Part shown: in pieces, positions 9,347-19,844 of the stretch
Layout: each line of letters starts with the position of its first letter
How positions within the stretch are numbered: the first letter of the stretch is position 1
Assembly: GCF_000238395.3 (NCBI RefSeq)
Contig: NZ_CP011025.1
Span: 434,001-498,000, forward strand
Direction of reading: 5' to 3'
Source of the DNA: Pseudoalteromonas arctica A 37-1-2
GTDB taxonomy: Bacteria; Pseudomonadota; Gammaproteobacteria; Enterobacterales; Alteromonadaceae
DNA: 64,000 nt
The notes under the pieces: generated by a model
What the model was told of the DNA's origin: nothing
What the model saw: only the letters and a program-made list of their open reading frames with translations
Database searches by the model: none
Position numbers and translations under genes: made by a program

Positions 9347-12150
9347 AAGTAATGCCCAGTATGTGAACGCTCACATTCGGCTACTTCTTCTGGCGTGCCT
9401 GCAATGAGTATTTCACCACCGCCAGCTCCGCCTTCAGGTCCTAAATCGATAACCCAATCTGCTGTTTTAATTACATCGAGGTTGTGCTCAATAACAACAA
9501 TTGTATTGCCGTGATCGCGCAGACGATGAAGTACAACAAGCAGCTGTTCAATATCAGCAAAGTGTAAGCCTGTTGTTGGCTCATCTAATATGTAGAGCGT
9601 TTTACCAGTATCACGCTTTGATAGCTCGCGCGCTAATTTTACACGTTGCGCCTCACCACCAGAGAGAGTAGTAGCGGCTTGTCCTAAACGCACGTACGAC
9701 AAACCAACGTCCATCAGCGTTTTAAGCTTACGCGCAATAGCCGGTATTTTATCAAAGTAATCATGAGCGTCTTCAACTGTCATCTCAAGCACTTGGTGTA
9801 TGTTTTTACCTTTGTATTGTACTTCGAGGGTTTCGCGATTATAGCGTTTGCTCTTACATACATCACACGGTACATACACATCAGGTAAAAAGTGCATTTC
9901 AACTTTAATTAAGCCGTCACCTTGGCAAGCTTCACAGCGTCCGCCTTTAACGTTAAAGCTAAAGCGACCTACTTTGTAGCCACGTGAGCGCGCTTCTTGT
10001 GTACCTGCAAATAACTCACGAATGCCGGTAAATATACCTGTGTAGGTTGCCGGATTTGAACGCGGAGTACGACCAATTGGGCTTTGATCAATATCGATCA
10101 CTTTATCAAAATGATCTAAACCGCTAATTGATTTATAGGGTGCAGCTTCGGCAGTTGTTGCGCCATTTAGCTCTGTATGAGCAAGTTTAAATAAAGTGTC
10201 GTTTATTAACGTTGATTTACCCGAGCCCGATACACCTGTCACACAGGTCATTAAACCAAATGGGATTTTTAAATCCACATTTTTAAGGTTATTACCCGTT
10301 GCGCCAAATAGCTCTAGCCATTTATCGTTCATTGGGTGACGTTCTTTTGGTATTTCTATTCTACGTACGCCAGATAAAAACTGGCCCGTAACAGACTCTT
10401 TGCTTGCTAAAATATCGTCGCGTGTTCCTTGAGCAATAATATGCCCACCATGAACACCCGCGCCTGGGCCAATATCAATAATATGGTCAGCGGCACGAAT
10501 AGCATCTTCATCGTGCTCTACCACAATAACGGTGTTGCCTAAGTCGCGCAAATGGACCAGTGTTTGTAATAAGCGGTCGTTATCGCGTTGATGCAGCCCA
10601 ATAGATGGCTCATCTAGTACGTACATTACACCTACAAGGCCTGCACCAATTTGGCTTGCTAAGCGAATACGCTGAGCTTCACCACCTGATAGTGTGTCGG
10701 CGCTGCGCTCAAGTGATAAGTAATTTAGGCCAACGTTAATTAAAAACGATAAACGGTCGCGAATTTCTTTTAATATTTTTTCAGCTATTTGGCCTTTTTG
10801 TCCGGTTAGGGTTAACCCTTCAAAAAATTCCATAGCTTCACCAATACTCATGCACGTGATTGCAGGTAAGTTGGTTTTTCCAATAAATACATTTCGAGAT
10901 TCTTCGCGTAAACGCGAGCCATTACAGCTAGGACATGCTTGGCTTGTTTGGTATTTAGCAAGTTCTTCGCGTACTGAGTTTGACTCAGTTTCGCGGTAGC
11001 GGCGATTCATGTTATTTAAAACGCCTTCAAACTCATGATTACGCGTAATTAAATCGCCACGGTCGTTACGGTAATTAAACGCAATTTTAGTGCTACCAGA
11101 GCCATCTAAAATAATTTTTTTCGAGTCGCTGTCTAAATCTTGATAAGGCACATCTAAATCAAAGCTATAATGCTCCGCAACGGCTTGTAGCATTTGATAG
11201 TAATAAAAACTGCGTTTATCCCAGCCTTTAATTGCACCGCCAGCAAGACTTAACTCTGGGTTATGCACTACGCGATTAGGATCAAAATATTGACGTATAC
11301 CTAAACCATCACAGGTTTGGCACGCACCAGCAGGGTTATTAAACGAAAACAAACGCGGTTCTAGCTCAGTCATTGCATAGCCACAAGTAGGGCAGGCAAA
11401 GTTTGCTGAGAATAGAATTTCTTCAGCGCTGCTATCATCCATGTATGCTACATGTGCAACGCCATTAGACATTTCAAGCGCAGTTTCAAACGATTCTGCT
11501 AAGCGTTGTTGTAAGCCATCTTTTACTTTAAAACGGTCTACAACAACTTCTATTGTATGTTTTTTATGAAGCTCAAGTGTTGGTGGATCAGACAAGTCAC
11601 ATACTTCACCGTCTATACGGGCGCGAATATAACCTTGACTTGATAGCTGCTCTAATAACTTAACATGCTCACCTTTACGCTCTTTTACTATAGGCGCAAG
11701 CAGCATTAATTTACTGCCTTCAGGCAGTGCCAAAACAGTATCCACCATTTGACTAACTGTTTGCGCAGCAAGTGGTAAATCATGTGTAGGGCATCGTGGT
11801 TCGCCAACGCGGGCAAACATAAGTCGTAAATAATCGTAAATTTCGGTAATAGTACCCACAGTGGATCGTGGGTTATGAGACGTTGATTTTTGCTCAATAG
11901 AAATTGCAGGAGAGAGGCCTTCGATGTGATCTACATCAGGCTTTTCCATAAGCGATAAAAATTGTCTTGCATACGCAGAAAGTGATTCAACATACCGGCG
12001 TTGTCCTTCTGCATAAAGTGTATCAAATGCAAGTGATGACTTCCCCGAACCAGATAGACCAGTAATAACTATTAATTTATCACGTGGGATGGTTAGGCTG
12101 ATGTCTTTTAAATTATGCGTACGGGCGCCTCGGACTTCAATGTTTTCCAT
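9325..12150 (-). CDS. uvrA: Excinuclease ABC subunit A
   Basis: Damage-recognition ATPase of nucleotide excision repair, loading UvrB at lesions. The 941-residue protein has two ABC modules. Walker [10 protein letters not shown] is at residues 31-39 and a second GVSGSGKST begins the C-terminal half. Two LSGGEAQR signatures are present. Zinc modules show [16 protein letters not shown] with CQTCDGLG, and CEACQGDG with PCDVC. It is transcribed away from yajR-ssb. No LexA-type CTGT-N8-ACAG box was found in the 162-bp divergent region, though uvrA is an SOS gene in E. coli. Confidence 0.98.
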   Translation of the reverse strand: MENIEVRGARTHNLKDISLTIPRDKLIVITGLSGSGKSSLAFDTLYAEGQRRYVESLSAYARQFLSLMEKPDVDHIEGLSPAISIEQKSTSHNPRSTVGTITEIYDYLRLMFARVGEPRCPTHDLPLAAQTVSQMVDTVLALPEGSKLMLLAPIVKERKGEHVKLLEQLSSQGYIRARIDGEVCDLSDPPTLELHKKHTIEVVVDRFKVKDGLQQRLAESFETALEMSNGVAHVAYMDDSSAEEILFSANFACPTCGYAMTELEPRLFSFNNPAGACQTCDGLGIRQYFDPNRVVHNPELSLAGGAIKGWDKRSFYYYQMLQAVAEHYSFDLDVPYQDLDSDSKKIILDGSGSTKIAFNYRNDRGDLITRNHEFEGVLNNMNRRYRETESNSVREELAKYQTSQACPSCNGSRLREESRNVFIGKTNLPAITCMSIGEAMEFFEGLTLTGQKGQIAEKILKEIRDRLSFLINVGLNYLSLERSADTLSGGEAQRIRLASQIGAGLVGVMYVLDEPSIGLHQRDNDRLLQTLVHLRDLGNTVIVVEHDEDAIRAADHIIDIGPGAGVHGGHIIAQGTRDDILASKESVTGQFLSGVRRIEIPKERHPMNDKWLELFGATGNNLKNVDLKIPFGLMTCVTGVSGSGKSTLINDTLFKLAHTELNGATTAEAAPYKSISGLDHFDKVIDIDQSPIGRTPRSNPATYTGIFTGIRELFAGTQEARSRGYKVGRFSFNVKGGRCEACQGDGLIKVEMHFLPDVYVPCDVCKSKRYNRETLEVQYKGKNIHQVLEMTVEDAHDYFDKIPAIARKLKTLMDVGLSYVRLGQAATTLSGGEAQRVKLARELSKRDTGKTLYILDEPTTGLHFADIEQLLVVLHRLRDHGNTIVVIEHNLDVIKTADWVIDLGPEGGAGGGEILIAGTPEEVAECERSHTGHYLKPLLNK

Positions 12151-12312
12151 GCTATCTCGTTTATTACCAAAATTATTTACTCAGTATCGCATAATACGAA
12201 GCAATATTAATCCTTGATCAATGAAAAATCCTTACTTATAGGCGATTAATTATTGCCAAGCTTATGGTAGAATCCCAACCTCAATTTTTCATAGAGTAAG
12301 ATCACGCAGATA

Positions 12313-13680
12313 ATGACCGCATCTTCACTTAATTCACGAGAAAAACGCGCCGCAGTATCGCTGGCGAGTGTGTTTGCATTTAGAATGCTCGGCTTGTTTA
12401 TGCTGATGCCTGTATTGGCTATTTATGGACAATCGCTTGAAGGTTTTTCGCCTATTTGGATTGGTTTTGCCATTGGTGCGTATGGTTTAACGCAAGCCGT
12501 ATTGCAAATACCTATGGGTCGATTATCCGATAAAATTGGTCGTAAAAAGGTTATTGTTGGTGGCTTAGTCGTATTTGCTATTGGCTCTGTAGTTGCTGCA
12601 TTAGCTGACTCTATTCAAATGGTTACCGTAGGCCGCGCTCTACAAGGTATGGGCGCAATAGCCAGTGCGCTACTCGCGTTTGCTTCAGATTTAAGCCGCG
12701 ATGAGCAACGACCAAAGGTAATGGCCGTTATTGGTATGAGCATAGGAATGAGCTTTGCCTTTGCTATGCTACTTGGGCCAATTGTCGCAGCTTCGTGGGG
12801 TATTGCGGGTGTATTTTGGTTGACTGCTATTTTAGCTGTTTTTGGTATATTTATAGTGACTATGCTAGTGCCAAATGCGGTAAATAAAGCGCCCAAAGGC
12901 GATACATTAGCAAGCTTTAGCGACATTAAAAAACTAATTAAGCACCCTCAGTTAGCACGATTAAATGCAGGTGTATTGCTATTACACTTAACGCTAACCA
13001 CAATATTTGTCGTACTGCCGAGTCAATTAATTAAAGATGGCTTAGTTGCCGACCATCACTGGTATTTATATATTCCAGTGCTATTTTTAGCATTTTTATT
13101 AATGGTACCAATAATGATTGTGGCCATTAAAAAAGAGAAAGAAAAACAAGCATTTATTGGCTCAGTAGCCTTGTTAACTATTAGTATGCTAGCAATGTCG
13201 GTATGGGTTAATAGTGTAGTAGGCATTGCTGTGTGTATGCTGCTTTATTTTGTGGCGTTTAACTTTTTAGAAGCCACTATGCCTGCGCTTGTATCGCGAA
13301 TAGCACCTGCAAGCCAAAAAGGTTCAGCAATGGGTGGCTACTCATCTAGTCAGTTTTTAGGCGCCTTTTTAGGCGGTATGTTAGGTGGTTATGTAGCACA
13401 AACTACAACGACGCAAGCTGTGTTTGCTGCAGCGGCACTTGTTGGGTTAATATGGCTTATTATTGCGTGGAAAATGCAAGTCCCACCCAAAAGTAAAGTT
13501 ATTAGTTTAATGACCAAATTAGATTCTGAAGAGCATGCTCAAACACTTGCTTCTCAGTTAGTTGCTTTACCAGGCGTAATAGAAGCAACTGTGGTTCGCG
13601 ATGAAAGTCGCAGCTATTTAAAGATTAATGATAAAGAATTTGACCTAGACCAAGCACGTAAAGTAGCTGGTTTAATCTAA
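12313..13680 (+). CDS. yajR: YajR-like MFS transporter with C-terminal YAM domain
   Basis: Twelve-helix major facilitator of 455 residues. It shows the MFS motif [12 protein letters not shown] (about residues 73-83) and the [12 protein letters not shown] first helix. A soluble tail from about 395 on ([19 protein letters not shown]...) has the alternating strand/helix pattern of the small YAM domain that distinguishes YajR. E. coli YajR as remembered is 454 residues with the same architecture. The substrate is not established. It sits between uvrA and ssb and is divergent from uvrA; ssb follows 20 bp later, so the two are likely cotranscribed. Confidence 0.88.
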
Positions 13681-13700
13681 CATTTATAGGAGATGGTTCC

Positions 13701-14426
13701 ATGGCACGCGGTGTGAACAAAGTAATTTTGGTTGGTAATTTAGGGCAAGATCCTGAAGTTCGTTATATGCCTAACGGCAATGGTGTAGCAAATATTACCT
13801 TAGCAACTTCGGATAGCTATAAAGATAAAAACACTGGCCAAATGGTTGATAAAACTGAGTGGCATCGTGTTGTGTTCTTTGGCAAATTAGCTGAAATTGT
13901 TGGTGAATATTGTCGTAAAGGTTCACAAATTTATGTTGAAGGTAAGCTTCAAACACGTAAGTGGACCGATCAACAAGGCCAAGAAAAATACACTACAGAA
14001 ATAGTTGTAGATGGCTTTACTGGTCAAATGCAAATGTTGGGCGCACGTGGTGGCGATCAGCAAAGTGGTGGTTACCAAGGTAATCAGCCGCAAGGTGGAC
14101 AACAAGGTGGTGGTTACCAAGGTAATCAAGCGCAAAGTGCTCAACAAAGCGGCGGTTACGGTCAAAATAATCAAGGCCAAAATAACCAGCAACAAGGTGG
14201 TTACGCTCCACAACAGCAAGCAGCACCTGCAGCGCAACCTCAGTCAGCGCCTGCGCCACAACAAAATAATCAATACCAACAACCGCAAGGCGGCTTTGCA
14301 CCACAACAAAATAGTGCACCGCAGCAGCAAGGTGGTTTCGCTCCTAAACCACAAAATGCTCCACAAGGCGGCGCATCAAACCCAATGGAACCAACCATTG
14401 ATTTTGACGACGATATCCCGTTTTAG
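13701..14426 (+). CDS. ssb: Single-stranded DNA-binding protein
   Basis: Coats single-stranded DNA and recruits repair and replication proteins through its C-terminal tip. The OB fold covers residues 1-115 ([20 protein letters not shown] start). A long Gln/Gly-rich linker of about 115 residues follows, with repeated GGYQGNQ and QQGG(F/Y)AP units, then the canonical acidic tip DFDDDIPF. At 241 residues it is longer than the 178-residue E. coli protein, all of the excess being linker. An AGGAG ribosome binding site precedes the ATG. Confidence 0.97.
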
Positions 14427-14480
14427 TTCTGGAACTTTTAAAGTGTTAAGTTAAATGCTTTTATAAAGAAGCAACTTACA

Positions 14481-14506
14481 AACCCAGCGTAATTGCTGGG
14501 TTTTTT
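14481..14506 (+). terminator. Terminator after ssb
   Basis: AACCCAGC pairs with GCTGGGTT around a GTAATT loop and runs straight into a T tract. It separates ssb from the arsenic genes. Confidence 0.92.
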
Positions 14507-14838
14507 GTGCGCACTAAAACGTACAATGAAATAGTAGAAGTAATAATTTTCATTTTTTAATTTATCTATTGGCATGAATACCCATCTTGCAAAGCTTATT
14601 AAACGCAAAATCTACGTAAAACTATAATCCACTATTTAAATAAATACTTGAGTCATTAAAGTGATTTAATGATTACCTATATCAAATACCTACCGTAATA
14701 TTTCCTATTGGCTCGAGCCTAGTTTTTTTAACTTAAAAGAAAAATTTATAAAATAGAATTTGACTCCTAATAATTTATATGTGAAATTCCATATATTCGA
14801 TTTTTCATATATTCATTTCAACAAAGGTTGAGTTATAA
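14507..14838 (+). promoter_or_regulatory. Regulatory gap upstream of arsH with a candidate ArsR-type operator
   Basis: This 332-bp AT-rich gap has no convincing gene. A TTGACT box at 14760-14765 could be a -35 element. Just downstream, an imperfect palindrome ATATGTGAAATTCCATAT (14777-14794) overlaps the first of two direct CATATATTC repeats (14790-14798 and 14806-14814, 16-bp spacing). AT-rich palindromes of this kind are typical of ArsR/SmtB operators, but no arsR gene is present in the window, so any repressor would have to act from elsewhere. The exact promoter could not be assigned. Confidence 0.4.
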
Positions 14839-15555
14839 ATGTTAGAAGTTAATGGGTTACCAAATACAAATAAAGCACACAGTTTTGTTCCACACACTAC
14901 AAATTTTAACGTCAGCTTTTCTGAGCATAAACCTAAAATTTTATTGTTATATGGCTCATTAAGAGCGCGCTCTTATAGCAAATTGGTAGTAGAGGAAAGT
15001 GCGCGTTTATTAACACATTTTGGTGCAGAGGTTAAAATTTTCAACCCTGAAGGTTTACCTCAAACCGATAGCGAAGATGAATCACACCCTAAAGTACAAG
15101 AGCTTCGAGATTTAATGCTTTGGTCAGAAGGGCAAGTATGGTGCTCGCCAGAACGTCACGGCGCAATGACGAGTATATTCAAAAACCAAATTGACTGGAT
15201 ACCTCTTAGTTTAGGTGGTGTAAGGCCAACGCAAGGTAAAACATTAGCTGTGCTGCAAGTTTGTGGTGGCTCACAATCATTCAATGTGGTGAATCAACTG
15301 CGAGTACTAGGGCGTTGGATGCGTATGGTAACAATACCTAATCAGTCGTCGGTGCCACAGGCTCATTTGGAATTTGAAGAAAATGGGCGTATGAAACCCT
15401 CTCCACTTTATAATCGGATTGTTGATGTTATGGAGGAGTTGATGAAGTTTACTTTATTACTGCGGGATCAAAAAGATTACTTTGTAGATCGCTACTCAGA
15501 ACGTGTTGAATCGGCTGATAAGCTTAGTGAGCGAGTCAATCAACGTTCTATTTAG
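14839..15555 (+). CDS. arsH: ArsH-type NADPH-dependent FMN reductase / organoarsenical oxidase
   Basis: ArsH proteins are flavodoxin-like FMN enzymes that oxidise trivalent methyl-arsenicals and give resistance to organoarsenicals. The protein has the FMN phosphate loop [11 protein letters not shown] near residues 37-47, the [22 protein letters not shown] segment split by the insertion typical of ArsH, and [18 protein letters not shown], an ArsH hallmark. At 238 residues it is family length. The next gene, acr3, is 9 bp away and an arsC remnant follows, so this is an arsenic cassette. Confidence 0.93.
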   Translation: MLEVNGLPNTNKAHSFVPHTTNFNVSFSEHKPKILLLYGSLRARSYSKLVVEESARLLTHFGAEVKIFNPEGLPQTDSEDESHPKVQELRDLMLWSEGQVWCSPERHGAMTSIFKNQIDWIPLSLGGVRPTQGKTLAVLQVCGGSQSFNVVNQLRVLGRWMRMVTIPNQSSVPQAHLEFEENGRMKPSPLYNRIVDVMEELMKFTLLLRDQKDYFVDRYSERVESADKLSERVNQRSI

Positions 15556-15564
15556 GAGGATGTA

Positions 15565-16581
15565 ATGGGGTTGTTTGAACGATATTTATCGGTTTGGGTA
15601 GCATTGGCTATTGCTGCTGGTGTTGCTAGTGGCTCAGTAGTGCCCGAGTTTTTTAACGTTGTTGCAGGTTTGGAGTATGCTCACGTTAACCTGGTTATCG
15701 CTGTACTTATTTGGTTAATGATTTACCCAATGATGGTGAAAATCGATTTTTCATCTATTAAAGACGTTGGTAAAAAGCCAAAAGGATTGTTATTGACGGT
15801 TGTACTTAATTGGCTTATCAAACCATTTACTATGGCGCTGTTAGGTTGGCTATTTTTTAAGGGCATATTTGCAGACTGGGTCGATCCAAAAACGGCAACT
15901 GAATATATTGCAGGTATGATTTTACTCGGTGTAGCTCCATGTACTGCAATGGTGTTTGTATGGAGCGAACTTACTAAAGGCGATGCTAATTATACGCTAG
16001 TACAGGTATCTATTAACGATATAATTATGATTTTTGCGTTTGCACCTATCGCTGGTTTATTACTGGGTGTAACCGATATAACAATTCCATGGGATACGCT
16101 ATTTTTATCGGTGGTGTTATATGTACTTGTACCGTTAATTTTAGGTGCGTTGACGCGTAAAAAACTAGATAACACTGGGGATCATTCTCGTCTCAATCGG
16201 TTTTTAGGCATTATGAAGCCGTATTCTATCGTGGGCTTGTTAGCGACCGTTACTTTGTTATTTGGTTTTCAGTCACAAACTATTTTAGCTAAACCTGAAG
16301 CGATTGTACTTATAGCTATTCCGCTGCTTATTCAAACTTACGGTATTTTTGCTATTGCCTATTTTACTGCAAAAAAAATGAAACTTGAGCACAACATAGC
16401 TGCGCCAGCGTGCATGATCGCAACATCGAACTTTTTTGAATTAGCGGTTGCCGTTGCTATTTCATTGTTTGGATTACACTCAGGAGCTGCACTTGCAACC
16501 GTAGTCGGTGTGTTAGTTGAAGTACCTGTGATGCTGAGCTTAGTTTGGTTCGCAAATAGAACGCGCCATTGGTTTAAGTAA
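15565..16581 (+). CDS. acr3: ACR3-family arsenite efflux transporter
   Basis: Expels arsenite, and possibly antimonite, through the inner membrane using the proton gradient. The 338 residues form about ten hydrophobic helices. [19 protein letters not shown] contains the family's essential cysteine. A strong AGGAGG ribosome binding site lies upstream, and the gene is tightly spaced after arsH. It belongs to the Acr3 type, not the ArsB type. With the downstream arsC broken, the cassette as it stands would handle arsenite and organoarsenicals, unless another arsenate reductase is encoded elsewhere. Confidence 0.94.
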   Translation: MGLFERYLSVWVALAIAAGVASGSVVPEFFNVVAGLEYAHVNLVIAVLIWLMIYPMMVKIDFSSIKDVGKKPKGLLLTVVLNWLIKPFTMALLGWLFFKGIFADWVDPKTATEYIAGMILLGVAPCTAMVFVWSELTKGDANYTLVQVSINDIIMIFAFAPIAGLLLGVTDITIPWDTLFLSVVLYVLVPLILGALTRKKLDNTGDHSRLNRFLGIMKPYSIVGLLATVTLLFGFQSQTILAKPEAIVLIAIPLLIQTYGIFAIAYFTAKKMKLEHNIAAPACMIATSNFFELAVAVAISLFGLHSGAALATVVGVLVEVPVMLSLVWFANRTRHWFK

Positions 16582-16593
16582 GAAGAGCTAGCA

Positions 16594-17012
16594 GTAATTG
16601 TTATACATAATAACCCAGATAGTAGGACTTCCCGTAATGTATTAAGCACTATTAAAGCCTCGGGCTATGGGCCTGTGTAATAGAGTGTCTCAAAGAGGGT
16701 TGAACAAAATTACAATTATAGGCGCTACTTTCAGACGTAGGTATTGCAGTTAAAGCTACGCTTCGCGTAACAAAATTTCCAGCTAGAGAGCTTGCTTTAC
16801 TAAAGGAGGACATAACGGAAGATACGATTTTAGAGACTATGCTTGAGTATTTGATATTAGTTGATAGGCCGATTTTTTGTACTGTAAAGGGTATAGGGCT
16901 TTGTTGCCCTAGTAAAACAGGTTTGAACTCATTAGAAAGGGAGGCAGTGGACGAGTTTTCCAAGCAGATGGCCAAGCAATACTGCCAGAGCACGATAAAG
17001 CAGAAGTATTGA
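16594..17012 (+). pseudogene. arsC: Decayed arsenate reductase gene (arsC remnant)
   Basis: Translated pieces in two frames match glutaredoxin-linked ArsC. The N-terminal piece (16594-16680) reads VIVIHNNPDSRTSRNVLSTI, comparable to the ArsC start IYHNPxCxTSRN but with serine where the catalytic cysteine belongs. It ends at in-frame stops at 16678-16683. After a frame change, 16725-17012 reads LLSDVGIAVKATLRV, then LILVDRPIF and GIGLCCPS, matching the ArsC pattern LxDxGIxxR...PILINRPIV...RLCRPS. No start codon is evident. Loss of the cysteine, a frameshift and stops together make it non-functional. It lies just after acr3, the normal place for arsC. Confidence 0.85.
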
Positions 17013-17051
17013 CTCTATACACATTGCAAATTAAACCTATCGCTTTATAAG

Positions 17052-17077
17052 GTCTCGTTTATGCGAGGCTTTTTTTT
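17052..17077 (+). terminator. Terminator after the ars cassette
   Basis: GTCTCG pairs with CGAGGC (one G-T pair) around TTTATG, followed by eight T. It closes the arsH-acr3-arsC unit 16 bp before mshH. Confidence 0.85.
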
Positions 17078-17092
17078 AAGAACTCCTTATAA

Positions 17093-18856
17093 ATGTTTAA
17101 ACTTAGTTTGAGCCTTGTACTTATGCAGATCTTGAACAACACTTTAGTTAATAATTTAACGAGTGAGTACGCCATGCAACAAAGCAAACTCTGGTTTTTA
17201 AAGCAATTCAAAGGGATTTATTTCACTTTTATAGCGTGTGTACTTCTGAGTTTTAATTTTTTATTAAACGATGCATTACATCAAAAGATACATGCGTCAG
17301 GGCAGCAATTGGTCAAACAAGTACATGAATTAAATTTAGCACCTTTGATAAATAACGAGGTGTTGCTCGCGTTGGCTAAAAGTGAAGGGTTTATGCTTGA
17401 AGCGCAGCCTTCCTCTTCACACTTTATGCATTTAGTGAGTGTTGAGCGCGAAGTATTTAGCTATAAAACACTCAGTTTGAGCTTGTATCATTATCCGGCC
17501 TGGGTGATGCAAAGTTACTTATTTTTATTGCTAAACTTAATTATTATAGGGACTGCAGGTTGGTCTTTTCGCTGGTGGAGCTTACTTAAAATAAGTCGAG
17601 AAACTATAAACACACCAACTGTCTCCACCAAAAAGGCTAAACAAAAGCAGCAAAAAACAATGTTTATTAAGCAAGTGAAAAACTGCGAACTGAGCTCTTT
17701 ATATGGAGTGAACCCAGCAACCCATCACTTATTTTTACTTGTTAGCTGCAGTTGTAACTTTGATCAAAATATAGATATACAAGCGAGCTTTAACGTATTA
17801 GTGGCTAAAACATTTTCTGAACTTAGAGGGCGATCGGTAAACGTCGTTGACTCTAATTACCTAGCGATTACTTTGCGAGGCGTCCCTGTTACTGAATTAG
17901 ATTGCTACGTTGCACGATTACATAAGTGTGTATTTGTATTATGTCAAAATAATCAAAAAGGTATTACTCGTAAAAATATTAAAATAGGCGCATGCGATTA
18001 TAAATTAGGTGCAGACGAAATAATGGTAAATCAATTTGCAAGGTCAGCACTTACATTGTCGCAAAGTAGTTTACTGCAGCATTGCCATCGTTTACCACTG
18101 CATCATAGTCAAGAAAGAGCGCTATCTAGTGAACAAGTAATCGAAAATATTGAAAAGAATAAATTCATATTGTTTTTTCAGCCATTATTTGAACTCTCAA
18201 GTGGTGATATTTTACAGCACGAAGTCCTAATTAGAGTTCGCCACAGCAAACATGGTTTGCTTGCCGCTCGATATTTTATTAATCAAATTTATAGTGATCA
18301 AGATACCTTAATATTAGATAAGGCAGTGATAAACCAAGTTAAAAGATTAATACAAAGTGAGTCATCGGCTTTAACCGTAAGTGTAAATTTGCATCCCAAT
18401 AGCTGGTTTAATGATGAATTTTGGCATTGGTTGTCCGGCCAACTGACACAATTAAAATTCAACGCCAAGTTACAATTTGAGATACGTGAAGAAGATTTTT
18501 TTACACAAAGAAAAAAAATAACGAATGCATTAAATATAATCAAAAAAAATCGCTCTCAAGTAATTATCGATAATGTACAAAATAGTGAGAAAATTACGGC
18601 TTTGATCAATCACAATGAAGTATGCGCTCTTAAACTATCGTATGAACTTGTTCGCTTAGTCCATGAGAAAAATCACAATCAAATACAAATTAAAAAGATA
18701 GTAGAGGCAGCTAAACTACTAAATTTACCAGTTTATGCTGTTGGCGTAGAAACACAAAAAGAGCTATTTATGCTCGAAAAACTAGGGATAGTGGGCGCGC
18801 AAGGGTTTTATTTTTCAGAGCCTTTGCAAGAATTTACTAAAACAGTATTTCATTAG
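17093..18856 (+). CDS. mshH: MshH/CsrD-like protein with degenerate EAL domain
   Basis: First gene of msh loci; the E. coli homologue CsrD targets the sRNAs CsrB/C for decay without c-di-GMP turnover. Two membrane helices flank a periplasmic segment (about residues 40-56 and 140-160), followed by a poorly conserved GGDEF-like region and an EAL-like domain from about 350. Catalytic positions are degraded: HEVLIRVR for EVLLR, EIREEDF for the E(L)TE region, DNVQN for DDFG, KLSYE for KID, AVGVETQ for AEGVET. Enzymatic c-di-GMP cleavage is therefore unlikely. An in-frame ATG at 17174 is an alternative start close to the first helix. Confidence 0.82.
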   Translation: MFKLSLSLVLMQILNNTLVNNLTSEYAMQQSKLWFLKQFKGIYFTFIACVLLSFNFLLNDALHQKIHASGQQLVKQVHELNLAPLINNEVLLALAKSEGFMLEAQPSSSHFMHLVSVEREVFSYKTLSLSLYHYPAWVMQSYLFLLLNLIIIGTAGWSFRWWSLLKISRETINTPTVSTKKAKQKQQKTMFIKQVKNCELSSLYGVNPATHHLFLLVSCSCNFDQNIDIQASFNVLVAKTFSELRGRSVNVVDSNYLAITLRGVPVTELDCYVARLHKCVFVLCQNNQKGITRKNIKIGACDYKLGADEIMVNQFARSALTLSQSSLLQHCHRLPLHHSQERALSSEQVIENIEKNKFILFFQPLFELSSGDILQHEVLIRVRHSKHGLLAARYFINQIYSDQDTLILDKAVINQVKRLIQSESSALTVSVNLHPNSWFNDEFWHWLSGQLTQLKFNAKLQFEIREEDFFTQRKKITNALNIIKKNRSQVIIDNVQNSEKITALINHNEVCALKLSYELVRLVHEKNHNQIQIKKIVEAAKLLNLPVYAVGVETQKELFMLEKLGIVGAQGFYFSEPLQEFTKTVFH

Positions 18857-18859
18857 CAT

Positions 18860-19768
18860 TTAGATTAACCCTCTATATTTGAGCCCATCTAAACCCTGAA
18901 GCCCACCAGTATGAACAGCAATTATTTTACTCCCAGATGGGAAATAATCTTGCTCGATAAGTTGCCACAATGCATACATCATTTTTCCGCTATAAATAGG
19001 CTCAAGCGGTAAATTATAAGTGCGGCCCATATCTTGGCAAAACTGCCATAACTCAGGAGAAAACTTACCATAGCCACCACCATGAAACTCTGTGAGTAAC
19101 TGCCAGTTGTTTTGATTATTAGCTTTAGCGCTCAGCTTTTTTATTTCTTCATTTAAATAATTAGCTTGTTTTAATACCGCAATGCCTATTACCTTTGTTG
19201 TCGGAGCGCTACCTTCGATTAATCCAGCAAGCGTGCCGCCACTGCCAGTGGGGCAAACTAAGTAGTTATGCTCAGGTAAGCTTTGTACTAACTCTTTACA
19301 ACCTAATAAGGCATGCTCATTTGTACCGCCTTCAGGAATTATATAAGCATTGGGGAAGCGCTCTTGCAGAGCATTAAGGTAATCGGTGTCGTGGCGTTTT
19401 CGATACTCTATACGATTAACTACATGTAGGTTCATACCACAATGTTTTGCAAATTGGATTGTTGGGTTGTTGTTATCCTGTTCAGGTCCGCGAATAATCG
19501 CGCGAGTTTTTATATTAAATTCTTTTCCGGCAGCTGCACAGGCGTGAATATGGTTTGAAAACGCACCACCAAAAGTCAGAAGTTCTGTTTTATTTATCTT
19601 TTGCATGTACGCTAAATTATATTTTAATTTACGCCATTTATTGCCACTTATTAGCGGATGGAGCAAATCATCACGTTTTATACCTAAATAAATTTTTCTC
19701 TTTTTTAGAAACGAGCTATGTATTTGTTGAATATAGTTATTTTCATCTATTTTGAATGTTTCATGCAT
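18860..19768 (-). CDS. PLP-dependent ACC deaminase / D-cysteine desulfhydrase family enzyme
   Basis: Fold-type II PLP enzyme. From the ATG at 19768 the PLP-binding lysine is K44 in SGNKWRKLKYN, followed by the FGGAFSNHIHACAAAG substrate/carboxylate loop and the PTGSGGTLAGL phosphate cradle, in family order. The substrate (1-aminocyclopropane-1-carboxylate, D-cysteine or another amino acid) cannot be told from sequence. A frame extends to 19834, but homology begins near 19768. It lies between mshH and mshI on the opposite strand, with its stop 3 bp from the mshH stop, and looks like an accessory insertion in the pilus locus. Confidence 0.82.
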   Translation of the reverse strand: MHETFKIDENNYIQQIHSSFLKKRKIYLGIKRDDLLHPLISGNKWRKLKYNLAYMQKINKTELLTFGGAFSNHIHACAAAGKEFNIKTRAIIRGPEQDNNNPTIQFAKHCGMNLHVVNRIEYRKRHDTDYLNALQERFPNAYIIPEGGTNEHALLGCKELVQSLPEHNYLVCPTGSGGTLAGLIEGSAPTTKVIGIAVLKQANYLNEEIKKLSAKANNQNNWQLLTEFHGGGYGKFSPELWQFCQDMGRTYNLPLEPIYSGKMMYALWQLIEQDYFPSGSKIIAVHTGGLQGLDGLKYRGLI

Positions 19769-19844
19769 TTTTTTGGTTTTCAATTTGGCAAAGTAGTTAA
19801 AATGTACGACACTTATTTCATACACAATTAACAATAGTAGCTAT

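Noticed and set aside
12151..12312. SOS (LexA) box in the uvrA-yajR divergent region
   Set aside because: No CTGT-N8-ACAG sequence or close variant was found on reading, although uvrA and ssb are SOS-linked in E. coli.
14011..14454. Long ORFs in other frames of ssb
   Set aside because: They come from the repetitive Gln/Gly-coding DNA, which opens alternative frames; ssb itself is unambiguous.
16652..16993. 113-residue minus-strand ORF
   Set aside because: It is antisense to the arsC remnant, has a low-complexity Ser-rich product and no ribosome site; the plus-strand ArsC similarity explains the region.
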